A DNA stretch of 64,000 nucleotides, taken from assembly GCA_963707275.1 (NCBI GenBank), contig CAVPPH010000015.1, positions 186,001-250,000 on the forward strand, read 5' to 3'. Position numbers and translations under genes: made by a program. The notes under the pieces were generated by a model, which saw only the letters and a program-made list of their open reading frames with translations, ran no database searches and was not told the DNA's origin. Positions 1-8,922 of the stretch are shown here, piece after piece. Each line of letters begins with the position of its first letter. The stretch's first letter is position 1. The stretch is from JACKBK01 sp963707275. Its GTDB lineage: Bacteria > Chloroflexota > Anaerolineae > JAAEKA01.

Positions 1-281
1 AGAATTGGTTTACGGCCATAGCGGTCAGAGAGGCGGCCCAGAATCGGCGCGCCGATGAACTGCGCCAACGGGTAGGTAGCGCCCAGCACTCCGACCGTAA
101 ACGCGGTTACACCAAAAGCCGCCGCGTACAGCGACAGCAGGGGAATGATGATCGTCAGTCCCATCAAGTCGATCAGAACGATGACGAAGATGGGCAGGAT
201 CTTCTTGAAGTCGAGTTTGTCCGAGGCGTCGTCGGGTGCGCCGCCGGCCTCGATCGGGAGATCGTCGGAAGTGGAAGTCAT
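1..281 (-). CDS. MFS drug/tetracycline-type efflux transporter, N-terminal part (cut by window edge)
   Basis: The gene starts at ATG 281 on the minus strand and runs off the left edge, so only about 93 residues are visible. After a short acidic cytosolic leader come a hydrophobic helix (ILPIFVIVLIDLMGLTIIIP) and a second helix. The MFS loop 2-3 motif A (GRLSDRYGRK) lies close to the edge. Leader, first helix and motif resemble the TetA/DHA1 group of 12-helix proton-coupled exporters. The substrate cannot be told from this fragment. It lies 107 bp downstream of another MFS gene on the same strand, and a palindrome typical of TetR-family operators sits just upstream, so drug-inducible control by a TetR regulator outside the window is likely. 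Confidence 0.85.
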   Translation of the reverse strand, partial: MTSTSDDLPIEAGGAPDDASDKLDFKKILPIFVIVLIDLMGLTIIIPLLSLYAAAFGVTAFTVGVLGATYPLAQFIGAPILGRLSDRYGRKPI

Positions 282-319
282 AATGTTTCTCTCTGTGGTC
301 TTGAAATGTTATAGTGCTG

Positions 320-337
320 ACTGACCGGTCGGTCAGT
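320..337. promoter_or_regulatory. TetR-family-like operator palindrome
   Basis: Perfect 8-bp inverted arms ACTGACCG and CGGTCAGT are separated by GT, about 40 bp upstream of the MFS start at 281. Many TetR-family repressors bind palindromes built from GACCG/CGGTC half-sites, and efflux genes are their commonest targets. A TATAAC hexamer that could serve as a -10 box lies between the palindrome and the start codon. No TetR gene is present in the window. Confidence 0.5.
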
Positions 338-388
338 TGCAATTCTAACCACAGAGGAAGGTGCTGTCAAGATTGAACGGCAGCCGAA

Positions 389-1807
389 TCAAGTTGTCGG
401 TTGGGCGGTGGTGATCGGTGGATTGTTGTGTTCTGCCGCCTCCAATTCTGCGGGGCGTCGTTTGAGTGCGAAGGTCGCAAAGAACAACCCCACTGATACG
501 ATGCCCAGAATCAGGAATGCGTGCTGCCAGCCTTCCACGCTGCCCCCGCCTGACGCAGCCACGGCGCCTACCAACGCCGCGCCTACCAGGTAGCCGATTC
601 GCGTGAAGAGCGCCAGCGAACCCTGTGCGGCCGCTCGCTGCGACCGCTGTGCCTCGCTCAACATGATGTAGCGCAGCGGCGCGCCCAGCAGGAAGGCCAA
701 ACCAATGCCGACCGGCACAGCCGCGGCGTAGAAGCTGACGGTGGTGATGGGGAGTAAGCCGACTGCGATGAGGCCAATGGCCAGCGAGGCCGTGCCGACG
801 GTGATCACGAAGCGCGAGCCGCGGCGGTCCAGCAGTTGACCTGCCAAAGGCGATCCGATTGCCATTACCAGCACCACCGGAAGCAGCATGATGCTGGACA
901 TGTAGGCGGTGACGCCCAGCGCGGCCACCAGCAGCACCGGCACGAAGGATACGCCTGCTTCGGCAAAGCCCGAGCCGCCGGCGAACAGGTTGGCCAGTCC
1001 CATCTGGCGCGACCGGAACAGATCGAGCGAGAGGACCGGATCGGCTGCGCGCTGCTCGATAAACCAGAAGACCGGCATCAGGATGAACGCCAGCAGCAAG
1101 CTGCCCCAGACCTGTACTGTCCCGAGGCTGGCTCGGAAGTTGTTGGCGTCGATCTGACTGATGCCGAAAGCCAGCGCGGTCAGCAGCACGAGGATCACCG
1201 CCATGCCTGCCCAGTCGAAGGGCCGCCGGATCTGCGGTCGGGTGTTGGGCACCAGGCGCAGCGCGCCGATGACCAGCGCGGCGGCGATGGGAATGTTGAT
1301 AAGGAACAGCCAGTGCCAGTTGGCAACCAGCAGTACCACCCCGCCGACGATGGGGCCGATCAGGAAGGCTACGCCGAACACGGCGCCGATCAAGCCTAGC
1401 GCGCCGCCGCGTTTCTCAGGCGGGAAGGTGTCGCCGATGACCGCACCGGCCACAGGGAAGATGCCGCCCGCGCCGAAGCCCTGGATGGCGCGGCCCAGCA
1501 GCAGCACGCCAAACGAGGGCGACAACGCCACGACCAGCGAACCTGCCGCGAAGAGCAGCACATCGAGCACGTAGATGCTGCGCCGGCCAAACACATCGGA
1601 CAGCTTGGCCATAAACGGCGTGCCCAGGAGGTTGGCCAGGGTGTAGATTGTGAAAACCCAGGTGATCGAACGAGCGTCGACGCCGAAGTCGCTTTGAATC
1701 AGCGACAGGGCGGGCGCTGTGATCGCGATGTCAAGCGCGCCCATCAGCACGCCGACGAAGAGCACCACAAGGAGTCGATTGCGGGAACGGTTGTCGAGAT
1801 CTGTCAT
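389..1807 (-). CDS. MFS multidrug transporter, DHA2/EmrB-like
   Basis: A 472-residue polytopic membrane protein. MFS motif A (KLSDVFGRRS, residues 68-77) follows helix 2, and an antiporter-type motif C (GVAFLIGPIVGG) lies around residues 145-156. LDIAIT near residues 25-30 matches the start of motif D1 in the 14-helix drug:H+ antiporter family. The expected role is proton-driven export of drugs or other hydrophobic compounds from the cytoplasmic membrane. A near-consensus promoter lies directly upstream and a second MFS gene follows 107 bp downstream on the same strand. The start at 1807 is supported by GAAGGA a few bases upstream. The substrate is unknown. Confidence 0.9.
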   Translation of the reverse strand: MTDLDNRSRNRLLVVLFVGVLMGALDIAITAPALSLIQSDFGVDARSITWVFTIYTLANLLGTPFMAKLSDVFGRRSIYVLDVLLFAAGSLVVALSPSFGVLLLGRAIQGFGAGGIFPVAGAVIGDTFPPEKRGGALGLIGAVFGVAFLIGPIVGGVVLLVANWHWLFLINIPIAAALVIGALRLVPNTRPQIRRPFDWAGMAVILVLLTALAFGISQIDANNFRASLGTVQVWGSLLLAFILMPVFWFIEQRAADPVLSLDLFRSRQMGLANLFAGGSGFAEAGVSFVPVLLVAALGVTAYMSSIMLLPVVLVMAIGSPLAGQLLDRRGSRFVITVGTASLAIGLIAVGLLPITTVSFYAAAVPVGIGLAFLLGAPLRYIMLSEAQRSQRAAAQGSLALFTRIGYLVGAALVGAVAASGGGSVEGWQHAFLILGIVSVGLFFATFALKRRPAELEAAEHNNPPITTAQPTT

Positions 1808-1849
1808 GGTGAAATCCTTCGGGTGTCTGTTCGTGGAGAGTACCGAAGG

Positions 1850-1878
1850 ATTTTAGACCCGCGACGGGGGTTTGTCAA
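1850..1878 (-). promoter_or_regulatory. Sigma70-type promoter for the MFS gene at 389-1807
   Basis: On the minus strand TTGACA (1878-1873) and TAAAAT (1855-1850) are separated by exactly 17 bp and lie about 45 bp upstream of the start codon. An inverted repeat with arms AAATCCTTCGG (1812-1822) and CCGAAGGATTT (1843-1853) spans the expected transcription start, and its second arm also contains the ribosome binding site. Confidence 0.65.
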
Positions 1879-1931
1879 AACTGTCACGAGGAGGGTGAGG
1901 AGTCTGCAAACAGGGACCGGCAACTAGTGCG

Positions 1932-2252
1932 TCAATTCTGGAGGGCGGTCAGCTTACGATTGAACTTGGCCTTGCGCCGAATCGACCGCAGGCCATCGCG
2001 ATTTCGATACACGGTGATGACAGAGCACTGATCGTGCGAGTCTAGCAGTACCGTTATGCCTTCCAACTGACGATCTCGGGTCTTGAGTTGAGCTGTTCTT
2101 GAGAGTTGTCTCCTTCCAAGGAAGCAGTGTAACGCGCCGGCGCACCAGATGCGCTGACCGGCAACAACAACAAACTCCACGTCGCTGAGAGAGATGTTGC
2201 GTTGCTGCATTCGCAGCAACGCGTGGTCGGTGTATGAAAGCGCGATGGTCAA
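1932..2252 (-). CDS. DUF4258 domain-containing protein
   Basis: A 106-residue basic protein. The N-terminal segment YTDHALLRMQQRNIS followed by a short beta-rich stretch and a positively charged C-terminus matches the usual look of DUF4258 proteins, which resemble the RelE/mRNA-interferase fold. Members are often solitary or accompany toxin-antitoxin modules. No antitoxin partner is evident here. It stands alone between the MFS gene and the long regulatory region before the Bat operon. Function is unknown, and assignment to the family rests on the N-terminal pattern only. Confidence 0.6.
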   Translation of the reverse strand: MTIALSYTDHALLRMQQRNISLSDVEFVVVAGQRIWCAGALHCFLGRRQLSRTAQLKTRDRQLEGITVLLDSHDQCSVITVYRNRDGLRSIRRKAKFNRKLTALQN

Positions 2253-2585
2253 GGGTTGCTCCTTTTCCAGTTGCCGGCCCCTGTCTGATGACCTTCCTCG
2301 GCCTCGATGTATTTTCGCTGGCTGGACTGCTGCCGCGACTCGCTGTGTGCAAAGCTGGCCGCATGTCTGGCCTCAATCAAGCTGCCTCATTCTATGACAG
2401 GTCATGGATAGAAGACAATGACCTAGGTCATGTTTAGCACGATTGTTGGGATGTCTTAAGACACGCTTAAGACAACTCAACATTGCGCTTAAAGCCGCAG
2501 AGCCGGCTGGCTGGTAAGATAAAAACCAAAACGTTGCAACCCATCCTGGCTTTGCCGGGAATCCTATCACGCCCAATCAGGAGGC
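2253..2585. promoter_or_regulatory. Intergenic regulatory region upstream of the Bat operon
   Basis: No convincing gene is visible in this 333-bp gap. It holds two adjacent palindromes, ATGAC-AG-GTCAT (2394-2405) and ATGACCTAGGTCAT (2418-2431). Downstream of them are three CTTAAG-type boxes on one helical face: 2455-2460, 2466-2471 and CTTAAA 2488-2493, with steps of 11 and 22 bp. A possible -10 (TAAGAT, 2515-2520) follows. Direct repeats with 11-bp phase are the usual binding arrangement of OmpR/PhoB-type regulators, and such a regulator is encoded at 12930. Confidence 0.5.
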
Positions 2586-3665
<1,080 letters not shown>

Positions 3666-3763
3666 GGCAGGGAAAGACGGGAAACGAAGGAAAACAGGGA
3701 AAGCAGGGACAAATCACTTGTTATCTGTAACTTGCCACCTGCCAACTCCCCTGAGGAAACCCA

Positions 3764-4651
3764 ATGCTGAGCAACGACCTGATCAAGAAAATCCGCCACA
3801 TCGAGATCCGCACCAAGCGGCTGGTTACCGACAGTTTTGCCGGTGAGTACCACTCGATCTTCAAGGGGCGGGGCATGGAATTCGAGGAAGTTCGCCCCTA
3901 CCAGCCTGGAGACGAGGTCCGCACCATCGACTGGAATGTGACCGCGCGCACCGGTGAGGTATACGTGAAGCGCTATGTCGAGGAGCGCGAGCTGACTGTC
4001 ATGCTGGTCGTCGATGCCAGCGCCTCGGAGAACTTTGGGTCGGTGCAGCAGTTCAAACGCGAGCTGGCAGCCGAATTGACCGCCGTGCTGAGCTTCGCGG
4101 CCACCACCAACAACGACCGCGTCGGCTTGCTGATCTTCACCGACCAGGTGGAGCTGTTCATCCCACCGCGCAAGGGCCGCAAGCACGTGTTGCGGCTGGT
4201 GCGCGAGCTGCTGGCATTCGAGCCGCAGAGCAAGGGCACCGACATTCGCATGGCGCTGGAAAAGGTCAACCACATCCTCAAGCGGCGCAGCATCATCTTC
4301 CTGGTCTCTGACTTCATCGCCGACCCGGAGAGTTACCGTGTCGCCATGGCGACCACCAATCGCCGCCACGACCTGATCGCGGTCGATCTGCACGACCCGC
4401 TGGAGTCGGAGATCGGCAATGTGGGCCTGCTGGCAATCGAAGACCCGGAAACCGGCGAGATACACTGGGTTGACACCGGCAGCAAGGCGTGGCGGGCAGC
4501 GTTCCGCCAGCGGGTCGAGCATGCGCGGGCCGGCAAGGTCAGGGCGTTTCGCCAGGCCGCGGTCGATCATATCGACATCGGCACCGAACAGGACTACGTC
4601 GCGCCGCTGGCTGCCTTCTTCCAGGAACGCTACAAGCGACTGCGCCACTGA
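3764..4651 (+). CDS. DUF58 domain-containing protein of the MoxR/Bat operon
   Basis: A 295-residue protein with the diagnostic DUF58 block, roughly residues 40-62, ending RTIDWNVTAR. A VWA-like fold follows, with a metal-site motif DASAS at residues 84-88. Unlike many DUF58 proteins it has no N-terminal membrane helices, so it is probably cytosolic. DUF58 genes almost always follow moxR and precede bat-type VWA genes, as here. The exact biochemical function of DUF58 is unsettled. A partner role in the MoxR-VWA complex is inferred from context. TGAGGAAA upstream of ATG 3764 supports the start. Confidence 0.9.
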   Translation: MLSNDLIKKIRHIEIRTKRLVTDSFAGEYHSIFKGRGMEFEEVRPYQPGDEVRTIDWNVTARTGEVYVKRYVEERELTVMLVVDASASENFGSVQQFKRELAAELTAVLSFAATTNNDRVGLLIFTDQVELFIPPRKGRKHVLRLVRELLAFEPQSKGTDIRMALEKVNHILKRRSIIFLVSDFIADPESYRVAMATTNRRHDLIAVDLHDPLESEIGNVGLLAIEDPETGEIHWVDTGSKAWRAAFRQRVEHARAGKVRAFRQAAVDHIDIGTEQDYVAPLAAFFQERYKRLRH

Positions 4652-4661
4652 TGCAATTGTG

Positions 4662-4716
4662 GTTCGTAGTAGGCGCTTCAGCGCCCCGGAACGGTGCTGA
4701 AGCGCCTACTAGGAAC
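4662..4716. repeat. Dispersed palindrome, GTAGTAGGCGC family, copy 1
   Basis: Nearly perfect inverted arms (4662-4685 and 4693-4716), each built on GTTCGTAGTAGGCGCTTCAG or its complement. The element lies between the DUF58 stop and the next start at 4737. Two further copies occur at 24734-24788 and 52745-52778, also between genes. Confidence 0.8.
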
Positions 4717-4736
4717 TTTAGCGGACAATACCAACT

Positions 4737-5744
4737 ATGAAACGAACATTTTTCCTGGCCTTCTGGGTGCTGGCAGCCTGGATCCTGGTTTTCACCGGAC
4801 AGGCCGGCGCACAGGCCATTGGGCCGGTTTCTGCCACCCTGAGCATCCCTGACGGCGATTACACCGTCGGCGATCCAATTCCCGTGACCGTGGCGGTGAC
4901 GCATCCGGCCGGCTACTACGTGGTGATGCCTGTCTTGCCAGCCGACCAGCCGTGGGGCGACTTCGCGGTAGCCGGCCAATCGCGGGCGACGACCACCGAA
5001 AACGGCGACGGCAGCGAGACCACCAGCGCCGTCATCGATGCGCGGCTCTTCAGCCCCGGGTCGTTTACGACACCGCAGGTCGAGATCGCTGTTACTGACG
5101 GAAGCGGCGGCCTGCAAACCGTAGTTGCTGCGCCTGTGGTAGTGACACTGGCATCGGTTTTGCAGCCGGGCGACAGCGAACTGCGCGACATCAAGGGCCA
5201 GGCCAGCCTGCCAATGTCGGCCGTCTGGCCATGGATCGTGGCCGCGCTGGTAGGTATCGCACTGGCCGCGCTGGCAGTGATTCTCTGGCGGCGGCGCACT
5301 GTGGCGGCTGTGGACAACCGGCCGCCGTACCAGCGGGCGCTGGATGCACTGGCAGCCATCGAGGCCATGCGTTTGCCGGAGCAGGAACGTTTCAAGGAAT
5401 ATTACACCCTGGTGTCTGACACCGTCCGCACCTACATCGAGCAGCGCTTCGGCGTGCCGGCGCTCGAACGCACTACCACCGAGATCCGTGCTGACCTGAA
5501 GCGCACCGACATGGTGGAGGACGTGAAGTCGCAGCTCATGCTCTTCCTGCAGGACAGCGACCTGATCAAATTCTCGACCTTCCGACCAGATCTTGAAAGC
5601 GCCGCTTACTTGCTGGCTACCGCCCGCTTCATCGTGGAAGCGACCAAGCCGCAGCCTGTGGTCCAGGAGAGCAACACGCCTGACCAGCCCGCGAAGCGGC
5701 GCAACACGCGCCAACAGCACCAGACATCGGAGGTGGCCGCGTGA
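4737..5744 (+). CDS. Membrane-anchored BatD/DUF4381-like protein of the Bat operon
   Basis: A 335-residue bitopic protein. A signal peptide (about residues 1-26) is followed by an extracytoplasmic Ig-like beta domain (about 28-145), one transmembrane helix (161-184) ending in WRRR, and a helical cytosolic tail (190-320). This layout resembles BatD-type proteins, which accompany VWA proteins in aerotolerance operons, and the tail also recalls DUF4381. It has no recognisable catalytic residues. Its stop codon overlaps the GTG start of the VWA gene at 5741 by four bases, so the two are translationally coupled. Inferred role: extracytoplasmic partner of the VWA complex. Confidence 0.7.
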   Translation: MKRTFFLAFWVLAAWILVFTGQAGAQAIGPVSATLSIPDGDYTVGDPIPVTVAVTHPAGYYVVMPVLPADQPWGDFAVAGQSRATTTENGDGSETTSAVIDARLFSPGSFTTPQVEIAVTDGSGGLQTVVAAPVVVTLASVLQPGDSELRDIKGQASLPMSAVWPWIVAALVGIALAALAVILWRRRTVAAVDNRPPYQRALDALAAIEAMRLPEQERFKEYYTLVSDTVRTYIEQRFGVPALERTTTEIRADLKRTDMVEDVKSQLMLFLQDSDLIKFSTFRPDLESAAYLLATARFIVEATKPQPVVQESNTPDQPAKRRNTRQQHQTSEVAA

Positions 5745-6754
5745 ACAGCAACTTTCAATTTGCCAACCCCTGGCTGCTGGGCCTGCTGCTGCTGGTAGCC
5801 GTGCTGGCCGCCCGCCACTTGCTGGGTCGCCAGTCAACCGGCCCGGCGGCCATGACTCATCCGGCGGCAGGGATGACACGCGACTTGCCGCGTTCGTGGC
5901 GGGTTGCGCTGCGACCGCTGCTGACCGCCATGCGCCTGCTGGCTATCGCGATGCTGGTTATCGCGCTGGCTCGCCCGCAGATCGTGCAGGGCAAGGAGAC
6001 CATCAAGGGCGAAGGTGTGGATATCGCGCTGGCGCTGGACATTTCCGGCAGCATGGCGTCACTGGACTTTCAACCCGCCAACCGGCTGGAGGCAGCCAAA
6101 GAGGTTATCGGTAGCTTCGTCGAGAAGCGCGCCTACGACAAGATCGGTCTGGTGGTTTTCGCCAGCGAGGCCTTCAACCAGACGCCGTTGACGCTGGATC
6201 GCAACGCGCTGGAGCGGTCGCTGGGGCAAGTTGAACTGGCCCCAGACCTGGGGATCGACGATGGCACGGCCATCGGCCTTGGCGTCGCCAATGCCGCCAA
6301 CATGCTCTCTCAGAGCAACGCCAAGAGCAAGGTCGTCATTTTGCTGACTGACGGCGTCAACAATGCCGGCGAGATCGACCCGGTTACTGCGGCTGAAGCA
6401 GCCAAGACCCTCGGCATCAAGATCTACACCGTTGGCGCGGCCAGGCCAGGCCAGGTGCCGGTGCCTGTCAGCGACTTCTTCGGCAACACGCAGGTGACGT
6501 ACCAGGAAAGCCAGCTCGACGAGGAGACGCTGAAGCAGGTCGCCGAGATCACCGGCGGCAAGTATTTCCGGGCGCAGGACACTCAGGGCTTGAAGGCGAT
6601 CTATGACGCCATCGACCAGTTAGAGAAATCGAAGGTTGAGGTGCAGGTCTTTAACCAGTACAACGAGCTGGCCGGCTGGCTGATGATCCCGGCGCTGCTG
6701 CTGCTGCTGACTGAACTGGTCATGAGCCAGACCCTCTTCAGGAGGATTCCATGA
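5741..6754 (+). CDS. VWA domain protein, BatA-like
   Basis: A 337-residue membrane protein. A short hydrophobic N-terminus (8-25) and a second helix (60-77) lead to the ARPQ motif and a von Willebrand A domain with an intact metal site DISGS (residues 100-104) and LLTDGVNNAG further on. A C-terminal helix (about 310-330) re-enters the membrane. This two-plus-one helix topology around a VWA domain is that of BatA/BatB proteins. It starts with GTG in a GTGA overlap with the preceding stop, and its own stop overlaps the next gene as ATGA. It probably forms a membrane complex with the gene product at 6751. Confidence 0.9.
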   Translation: MNSNFQFANPWLLGLLLLVAVLAARHLLGRQSTGPAAMTHPAAGMTRDLPRSWRVALRPLLTAMRLLAIAMLVIALARPQIVQGKETIKGEGVDIALALDISGSMASLDFQPANRLEAAKEVIGSFVEKRAYDKIGLVVFASEAFNQTPLTLDRNALERSLGQVELAPDLGIDDGTAIGLGVANAANMLSQSNAKSKVVILLTDGVNNAGEIDPVTAAEAAKTLGIKIYTVGAARPGQVPVPVSDFFGNTQVTYQESQLDEETLKQVAEITGGKYFRAQDTQGLKAIYDAIDQLEKSKVEVQVFNQYNELAGWLMIPALLLLLTELVMSQTLFRRIP

Positions 6755-7806
6755 GCTTCGAACATCCGTCTTTTCTGGCAGCCCTGCTGCTGGTGCCGCT
6801 GGCAGCCCTGTTCGTTTACTGGGCTCACAAACAGCGCCAGCGTGCGCTGGTCAGACTGGGCAACCCCGGCCTGCTGGCCCGCCTGAGCGAAAGCGTCAAC
6901 TGGCGCGGACGGCGCTGGCGGACGGCGTTGTGGCTGACGGCCCTCGCCCTGCTCATCGTCTCCATCGCACGACCTCAGTGGGGCAGCGAGACGCAGTCGG
7001 TCGATCAGGAGGGCCTGCAGGTGATGGTGGCGCTGGACGTGTCCCAGAGTATGTTGGTGCAGGATGTCAAGCCTGACCGGCTGGCGCGCGCCAAGCTGGA
7101 GATCCAGGACCTGATGCAGAAGCTCAACGGCGACGAGATCGGTGTGGTGTTGTTTTCCGGCGCCAGTTTCGTGCAGGTGCCGCTGACCTCGGACTACATG
7201 ACCGCGTTGAGCTATATGGAAAACGCCCAGCCGGGTGTCATTTCCCGGCCTGGCACGGTGATCGGCGACGCGATCCGCACGGCGACCAAGGCGTTCGATG
7301 AAAAGCTGGCCAGCCAGAAGGTGCTGGTGGTGATGACCGACGGCGAGGACGTGGAGACCGACCCGGTCGCGGCAGCTAAAGAAGCGGCCGATCAGGGCGT
7401 CCTGATCTACACCATCGGCTTTGGCACGCCCGACGGCGAACCGGTGCCGGAGACCGACCAGACAGGCCGCGTGGTCGGCTTCAAGAAGGACGCGAACGGC
7501 AACCCGGTCATCTCGCGTATGGACGCGACAACCTTGCAGAAGATCGCCGAGGTCGGCGGCGGCGAATACTTCCAGGCTACCGCGGCGGGCACCGAACTGG
7601 ACAGCCTGCTGACGGAGATCGACGGCCTGCAGAAGGCTGAGCTGCAAAGCCGGCTGGCCGTGCGCCGCATCGAGCGCTACCAGCTTTTCCTGGCGCTGGC
7701 CCTGCTGGCCCTGGTAGCCTCCGAACTGATCCCGGATCGCATCGAACGAAAGTCGCCAGTCTCCGCCACTCTGGTCCCTGCTCCCCGTGCAAAAGGCATT
7801 GGATGA
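6751..7806 (+). CDS. VWA domain protein, BatB-like
   Basis: A 351-residue paralogue of the preceding protein. Helices lie at about residues 7-24 and 56-74, followed by ARPQWG, a VWA domain with metal motif DVSQS (96-100) and VVMTDGEDVET, and a C-terminal helix near residue 320. BatA and BatB pairs are regular partners of MoxR. The start overlaps the previous stop by four bases. The protein is predicted to sit in the cytoplasmic membrane with its VWA domain outside or at the surface. The ligand is unknown. Confidence 0.9.
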   Translation: MSFEHPSFLAALLLVPLAALFVYWAHKQRQRALVRLGNPGLLARLSESVNWRGRRWRTALWLTALALLIVSIARPQWGSETQSVDQEGLQVMVALDVSQSMLVQDVKPDRLARAKLEIQDLMQKLNGDEIGVVLFSGASFVQVPLTSDYMTALSYMENAQPGVISRPGTVIGDAIRTATKAFDEKLASQKVLVVMTDGEDVETDPVAAAKEAADQGVLIYTIGFGTPDGEPVPETDQTGRVVGFKKDANGNPVISRMDATTLQKIAEVGGGEYFQATAAGTELDSLLTEIDGLQKAELQSRLAVRRIERYQLFLALALLALVASELIPDRIERKSPVSATLVPAPRAKGIG

Positions 7807-7830
7807 GCACACGACACGCTTTACTCTGGT

Positions 7831-7864
7831 CCCCTCTCCCCGAGGGAGAGGGCTGGGGTGAGGG
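7831..7864. repeat. CCCTCTCCCC-type palindromic repeat, copy 1
   Basis: An inverted repeat CCCTCTCCCC / GGGAGAGGG followed by CTGGGGTGAGGG, between the VWA stop and the lipoprotein start. The same element recurs at 35601-35634, where it is read as part of a coding sequence. Related repeats are scattered through many bacterial genomes. Confidence 0.75.
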
Positions 7865-7892
7865 TAAGTCGTCGCATTACAGGAATCATCTC

Positions 7893-8802
7893 ATGAAAAA
7901 AACACTGATCATACTCGTGATGCTAGCCTCCGCGCTGCTGGCCGGCGCGTGCAGCGCCTCAGCGCCCAAGCTGACCGACACTGGCAACGAAGCGTTTGCG
8001 CAGCAGGCTTACGACGAAGCGCTGCAGGCTTACCAGGAAGCGCAAGTCAAGTCGCCTGAGCTGGCCGAACCATACTACAACGCCGCCAACGCGCTCTATC
8101 GCCAGGGTGACTACGCGGAAGCGCTCAAGCAGTTGCAGAAGGCGCTGCAGGTCGACGAGTCGGACGCGCTGGCGCAGAACGCGCACTTCAACGCCGGTAA
8201 CGCGGCCTTCAACGGCGAAGACTGGCAAGCTGCTGTCGATGATTACACCGCGGCCCTGCTGCGCAACCCGGATGATCAGGATGCCAAGATCAATCTGGAG
8301 TTGGCGTTGCAAAAGCTGCAAGAACAGCAGCAGCAACAACAGCAAGATCAGCAGAACCAAGACCAGCAGAACCAGGATCAGCAGAATCAAGATCAACAGA
8401 ACCAAGACCAGCAGAACCAGGACCAGCAGAACCAGGACCAGCAAAATCAGGATCAACAACCAGGACCAGCAGAACCAACAAGACCAGCAGAATCAGGATC
8501 AGCAAGGCCAGCAGGATCAGCAGAACCAGGATAGCCAGTCGCAGGATCAACAGGATCAGGCGCAGAGTGGCCAACAAGACCAGCAGCAGAACGATCCGCA
8601 GCAGGGTCAGGGCGCCGGCGAACAACCGCAGGACAGCCAGCAGCAGCCACGTGAAGACATGCAGCTCGCTCCTGGCCAGCGGATGACCGAAGACCAGGCC
8701 CGCCAACTGCTGGCAGCCGTCGCGCGTAACTCCGACACCTTGCAGCAGCGCCTGGGCCAGATCTTACGGGTCCGCGCCCGCCCGCCGGTACAGGATTGGT
8801 AG
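7893..8802 (+). CDS. TPR lipoprotein, BatC-like, with DQQNQ repeats (frame interrupted)
   Basis: The start at ATG 7893 gives a lipoprotein signal with lipobox LAGAC (Cys 20). About three TPR-like helical hairpins follow (residues 24-140), then a long low-complexity tail of DQQNQ units encoded by 15-bp repeats (about 8345-8450). The reading frame breaks near 8454-8460, where CAACAACCAG stands in place of CAACAGAACCAG, a loss of two bases. The other frame continues the Gln-rich tail and ends in a conserved helix (MTEDQARQLLAAVARNSD) at 8802. With the frame joined it is about 303 residues. BatC proteins are TPR lipoproteins in the same operon position. The break may be a sequencing error or slippage in the repeat. 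Confidence 0.75.
8345..8560 (+). repeat. Intragenic 15-bp tandem repeats encoding DQQNQ
   Basis: Near-identical units of the form GACCAGCAGAACCAG run through the tail of the BatC-like gene. Because 15 is divisible by three, gain or loss of whole units would keep the frame. The break at about 8455 instead reflects loss of two bases within a unit. Confidence 0.8.
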
Positions 8803-8922
8803 GCGCTCAGTTAGGTGACAGTTGCTTTTAGAAGGCTTCGGCAGCGAAGCGAATGGAGCCGAAAGTGACAGGCACCTGTGCGAAGCGACTATCACCCCGG
8901 ATCGTCCGAGGAACAAGAAGTC

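Noticed and set aside
25..342. A 105-residue Arg/His-rich open frame on the minus strand at the left edge
   Set aside because: It overlaps the MFS N-terminus in another frame, and its composition is that of a shadow; the MFS frame gives conserved helices and motif A.
836..1574. Open frames on the plus strand across the MFS gene
   Set aside because: Gln/Arg- or Ser/Pro-rich shadow translations of a conserved minus-strand gene.
7803..7892. An upstream start for the TPR lipoprotein at 7803
   Set aside because: The extra 30 residues translate the palindromic repeat and would bury the lipoprotein signal that begins at 7893.
7959..8459. A very Leu-rich open frame on the minus strand opposite the DQQNQ repeats
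   Set aside because: It is the mirror of the CAG/GAC-rich repeat of the BatC-like gene; it has no membrane topology beyond this low complexity and no start signals.
8345..8560. A CRISPR array or satellite
   Set aside because: The 15-bp repeats encode a continuous Gln-rich protein tail without spacers.
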